DNA of 64,000 nt, from positions 2,418,001-2,482,000 of the forward strand of contig KQ964249.1 of NCBI GenBank assembly GCA_001566295.1, given 5' to 3'. Shown piece by piece: positions 59,712 to 64,000 of the stretch. The notes beneath the pieces are model-generated. The model had not been told where the DNA came from. It made no database searches and saw only the letters and a program-made list of their open reading frames with translations. This stretch comes from Microdochium bolleyi (taxonomy: Eukaryota; Ascomycota; Sordariomycetes; Xylariales; Microdochiaceae). Position 1 is the stretch's first letter; each line of letters begins with the position of its first letter. Both the position numbers and the translations under genes were made by a program.

Positions 59712-61525
59712 GATGTGCGTCTTGGGGTTGGACTTGGACGCGGAAGGTGTCGTCGCTAAAAGAGTGTTCGACGAGTCTGGCGTGCATAGAGAAGACGGTG
59801 ACCGTGGCGGATCAGAACATCCCACGGAGGAGCCTGCTGTCGTCTTTATGATCCTCGCGGGATGATGCTCCTCCACCTTGTCGAGGGCCCAGGCAGTGCC
59901 GGCACCCTGACAGTCCACCCATGGTGCTTAGACGACATCCATGAAGAACATGGCAGGTGAACCCCGGCATCTACACGTGCCAAGGCCGGCGGAGCATCAT
60001 CGTAACTAACACATGCTCGATCGAGGGCCCGTCGTATGCAGGTACACGACACTGCATGTCTGCACGCGGACTCGTGTGTCCATGCATCTCATGCCTCACG
60101 AGTCGTGGTAGACCTGCCTTCGCAGTATACAGCAGCTCGAGCATGGCGCAATTACCGCAGGCCTGGCACATGCGAGCGTATAGTTGTCGGCCGAGAGGGT
60201 GATCCTAACTCGGAGGGCGCAAATACAGACGAGCAGGGGATGTCGGGCAGCCCAGGGATGGCCCGACAGGGTTCCCCGAAGCGGGAAACGAGTATCGATT
60301 CCTGGCCGACTCCCGGCTGCGCTGCATTGAGAAAGCAGTTCGGCGGCCCGGTGATCTGCAAGAGATTACAGAGTACAAGGTGCCGTCCATGCGGCGCATG
60401 GGGCACGGACAAAAGACCCATGCCATTCCCCCCGGGTGGTGTTCAGGACAGGGGATGCATGCTGGGGCAACCCCAGGCACAGCCCTCCAAGCTTAAAGGA
60501 AGCAGGAGCGGTGCTTGCGGTTGTGGTTGCCCTGTTGCGTGTCCACGTGCTAATGAGGATTGTCGTCCGCAGATGTCTGTAGGATAATATCAGAGTTCAT
60601 ATTGTTACCCTAGGTATCGCTACAGGCCCCAACCTGACTGAAAAATCATCTGGAAAATCATCCGGAAAAAAGGCATCTCAAAAGCAATCGATAATCCCGC
60701 CATGCCGTGCGTTCATGCCAGTGGCCCGAGGTCTGGAGAAAAGCTCCCAGGTTCATCACAAAAGAGCTCGATTTTACGGGTAAAAGCAGCAAGCTGCAAT
60801 GCTCCTCCACAATCTCCCCTCCCGTCTTCACTGGGTTTCCCGATGAAGACCAAACTCCATCCCGAATGGCTTGGCCAAGCAATGCCGAGCCAGGTCTGGA
60901 GGTCAATTGAAAGGGGGGCCTCTCAGTACCGAGGCCGCCGGGGTCTGATGTGGCAGGGTGATTCCTGGCACGACGGGCATTCCAGAGTCTGCGATGTGGT
61001 TGCCATTGTGGTGGTTCTGTTGTATCGCGATCAGTTTCACAGGCTGGATCTTTGTTCCAACATACACTGGTCTTCCGCCTGTCAGGGGCAGCACAAGATG
61101 ACCGTGCCCTTGATGTCGAGTCTGGTGGCCTTCGCGCAGCTTGGCTCACCGGCGAACATCACAGGAACACATACCAGCCGCATAATCCTGCAGCGCGCGC
61201 TTCCGCGCGACTTGTCAATTTTGTTGTCCTTGTTTTGGGAGATTTGGCAAATTCTAAAGGAGGCATACTGATGTCGCCCATGCTGCCGGCCGGAACGACA
61301 CTATGCTATCCCGAGTATGCTTCTCCTCCACATTGTTTCCCACAAAATCATGTAGCACGACTCCGTGGATATCTCTTCCGATGCTTCGCTCCACCTATGC
61401 AATATATACACCTTTGTTAATCTTTCAATCGAATAACAGTCGCAAGAAATCTCTAGTCTAGGTTTGTCCGCCTACAAAACGAGTAATCTAGCAACCGCAA
61501 TTTTCCGTGACCCAAAACAATTCCG
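59712..61525. other. Intergenic, GMC promoter and mtr10 3' region
   Basis: 1.8 kb. Overlapping frames up to about 190 codons on both strands show no domain. The part next to the GMC start is its promoter and leader. Nothing else recognised. Confidence 0.55.
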
Positions 61526-64000
61526 TCAGCCTGTGAAGCGGAATCGTCCAGCCTCCAGCTGTCCGAGCCCATCTCTGGGGGCGATATTTCTCCTCCGGTA
61601 TGTGTTGGTGAAGTCTTGGAGGATGGAACGGATTTGGCGGAGATCACCAGCATCCTCGACGTTCAGCTTCTCCTTGATCTTGGACATCAGTCGATCGACT
61701 TCCACAGGAGTGACAGTGCCTGGCGGGAGGATGCGCATCGTGCGGTCGACCCACGCCACTGTGGGTTCCGGCATGTTCTCAAAGAGGGTAAGCAGCGCGC
61801 CGCTGCCATCTGCGAAGCAGTCCCGGGGGAATGTGATCATCATGCCGGCAAGGATGCGCTGAACAAGCAGCTCGCCCTTGGCATTGAGTAGCTCCTTGAC
61901 AGTCGCGATCAGGCCTTGCACAACATCTCCAGGGAGGTGCTCGTAAGACGAGGGCGGGTACTTGCCACCCCACATGAGGAGGTCCCGGATGAAGTGCAGA
62001 GTTGCTGAAACGGGCTCTCGCTGCTCGAGACCAAGGACAGAGAATGTTGCCTCAAATATCGGGCCGAGCAGAGGCGAGGGAATGAGCTTCTGTGGATAGT
62101 AGAGAAGTGCGTCGATCAGCAGGCGGAAGAAGTCTTCCATGACATCAGGAAACTCTTTGGGCGGAAGGTCGTTCAGGAAACGGAGGACATTGGTGGCCTG
62201 CATCTCAAAGAAGGTGTAGATGCTGTCTGTGATGGCCTGGTTGACATGCTCCCTGTCGTCCGAGAACTCCCGGAGGATCGCGCCCGTGACCCAAAGGAAG
62301 CAGCCCTGCCGGGTGGTCGCGAAGCCGCTGACGAGTTTGTCCGCCATGTCCTGGAGTAGAGGAGTCATCGCTCCTCTGTGGTAAATAACCATGTATCTCC
62401 AGCACTTGCAGACGCGCTCTAGGATTGGGACGAAATCGATAAAGCCGTCGAGGATCTTGGCCAGTACAGGGAACACTTCCTGCCAATACTTGACAGCAGG
62501 GTCTTCATCGCCGGCTTCTGTCGGTGGCATAATGACCACAGTCTTCACAAAGCATGTGATGAGTTGTAAGTGGTCGGCCACGGCAAGCTTGCCAGCCTCG
62601 TCGCCCGCGTTGTTGGCCTTGGTCATGAGTCTCTGGACGAGCGGATCACAGTACAACTTCAGGAGCTTGTAGATCTCCGACTTCGGCTGCACTGCAACAA
62701 GACTTGCCACGCCTTCGGTGACCTCCTCTTGGCTGACTTCAGGGAGCGTGTCAAGCACCTTGTCATAAAACGACTGCACTTGCAGGACTTGCTGACTTAG
62801 CAAATGCTTGCAGTCGGCGCAGAAGTATTTCATGGACATAGCTGCAGCGCGGACAACCTCCTTGGAGTCCGTCTCGAACGACGATGCGATGTAGTTGAAC
62901 TGAGGCTCCAAGAATTCGGGATGCGCGGCAGTCCACTCAGTGTAGCGACCTAACGCCATGATCGTTGCGAAGCGCAGCTTCTCATGGCTAGGGATTTGAA
63001 CCAGCAGAGGCATGACCTGAGGCAAGACAATGCTCTCATCTTTGTCAACCATACGGCCCATGGCTCGCAGCGAGAACAGCGGGGCTTCCAGCTTCTGCCA
63101 GTGCGGCACGGAGGTGCCGTTGGCCATTGAAGCATACTTCTGAGTCCACAGCTTGATCGAGTCAAGCACCTTCGTGAGGCATTCCGTGACGCCCATGACC
63201 TCGCAGGCATCCTTGAGGGTGTCGCCCATGTGGTGACGGAACTCTCGGAACTTCTCTTCCGCTTCACGATCGCCATCGAAAAGATCCTTCTCGTTGCCAG
63301 ACTCGGACTCGGGGTACTCGAGGTGGCTGAATAAGACATCGACGAGCTTCGCGTAGACATCAAAGAGCTCCGTGCGGGCTTGGATATAGATATCAAGCAC
63401 GATGTACTGCTTCAGCTCATACCAGAAGTCGAAGGTGTATTCGATGACATCCCGCTCTTTGTCTCTGGCGGCACACTCGAGAATGGCCTCGATGATGGGT
63501 CGGAAGTGGGCAGGCTCCCTGGCAATCGCGACGACCCAGGCAATACCGGCATCGGCCAGCAGTCGTGTCAACGACTTGTACGCCTCGGTGTCTTCCTCCT
63601 CGACCACCTTTTGGATTCTTGGCTGTAGTCCGATAATCTTAGGCAGGAGCACCTGGATGGTGTCGATGTTGTCGTCGACATCCCTTGTCTCTCTCACCAT
63701 AGTCGAGAGGCATTCGGCCGCAGCCTGGAAAGAGTTGTCGTTCTCCAGTGCGTGGAAGATCACGTCTAGGAGAGGCGAGCCGACAATGTCGCTAACTGGG
63801 ACCTCGCGCAGCCAGGATGTGATGCATTCCAGAAGTTGTGGGTTTGTAGCCGCAGCAGCTAGTAAGGCATCAGTACTGGTTCCTTTGGACAAGCCCTGTT
63901 GTACTTACGTGAAGACTGAGCATAGTTGATGAGAAGTTGGACAACCTGTGTCGCGTTGTCACCGAGCAATTCGCTTGTCCGCTGGCTCAGCTCCTCTTCC
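61526..64000 (-). CDS. mtr10: mRNA transport regulator Mtr10 / transportin-3-type importin (5' end outside window)
   Basis: A karyopherin-beta that imports SR-type RNA-binding proteins and affects tRNA and mRNA traffic. The visible part has an exon from 64000 to 63909 (ending NYAQSS plus one base), a 50-base intron (63908-63859, GTAAGT...TTACTAG), and a long last exon 63858-61526. About 808 residues are visible, missing roughly the first 150. HEAT-repeat helices run throughout: TSWLREVPVSDIV, ECLSTMVRETRDVDDN, DVIEYTFDFWYELKQY, HWQKLEAPLFSLRAMGRMV, VVRAAAMSMKYFCADCKHLL, ILERVCKCWRYMVIYHR. The C-terminus ends in an NTYRRRNIAPRDG-type tail seen in fungal Mtr10. Introns in this gene appear confined to the 5' part. 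Confidence 0.92.

Overview
The window is nuclear DNA from a filamentous ascomycete, most likely a Sordariomycete. Reasons: genes are monocistronic on both strands and carry short introns (about 46-235 nt) with GTRNGT donors and CTRAC-type branch points. Coding exons are GC-rich at third positions. The products include fungal SUN, GH92, BED-like/Zn2Cys6 and CLASP/Stu1 proteins, and a conventional kinesin whose spliced length (928 aa) equals that of Neurospora Nkin. No species can be named. No operons, phage, CRISPR arrays, transposons or obvious AT-rich RIP tracts are visible.

Layout: sec5 (partial, -) | idh2 (+) | small unknown gene (-) | 3 kb gap | MFS monocarboxylate-type transporter (-) | 403-aa membrane-anchored unknown (+) | basic-secretory-protein metallopeptidase (-) | stu1/CLASP (+) | BED-like + Zn2Cys6 regulator (+) | GH92 alpha-mannosidase (+) | tRNA-Ala(AGC) with intron (-) | kinesin-1 (-) | rad6 (-) | mitochondrial acetyl-CoA acetyltransferase (+) | PCI protein, Thp1/PCID2-like (+) | 7.4 kb gap with one tentative spliced gene (-) | sugar transporter (+) | cupin (-) | tRNA-Ser(AGA) (-) | about 3.6 kb gap | SUN-family GH132 protein (+) | GMC oxidoreductase (-) | mtr10/transportin (partial, -).

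The genes are mostly housekeeping: exocytosis, TCA cycle, microtubules and transport along them, ubiquitin signalling, mRNA export and nuclear import, acetoacetyl-CoA metabolism. Among them are secreted or surface proteins (GH92, cupin, SUN, probably GMC) and transporters. Neighbours share no pathway and I see no biosynthetic cluster. I found no clear new multi-gene system. The points most worth following are two stop-free introns whose length is a multiple of three (kinesin tail and zinc-finger regulator), a small strong-TATA gene of unknown function, a possible alternative N-terminus on the 403-aa protein, and a tentative three-exon gene inside the 7.4 kb gap. Exon limits were derived by eye from reading frame and splice consensus.
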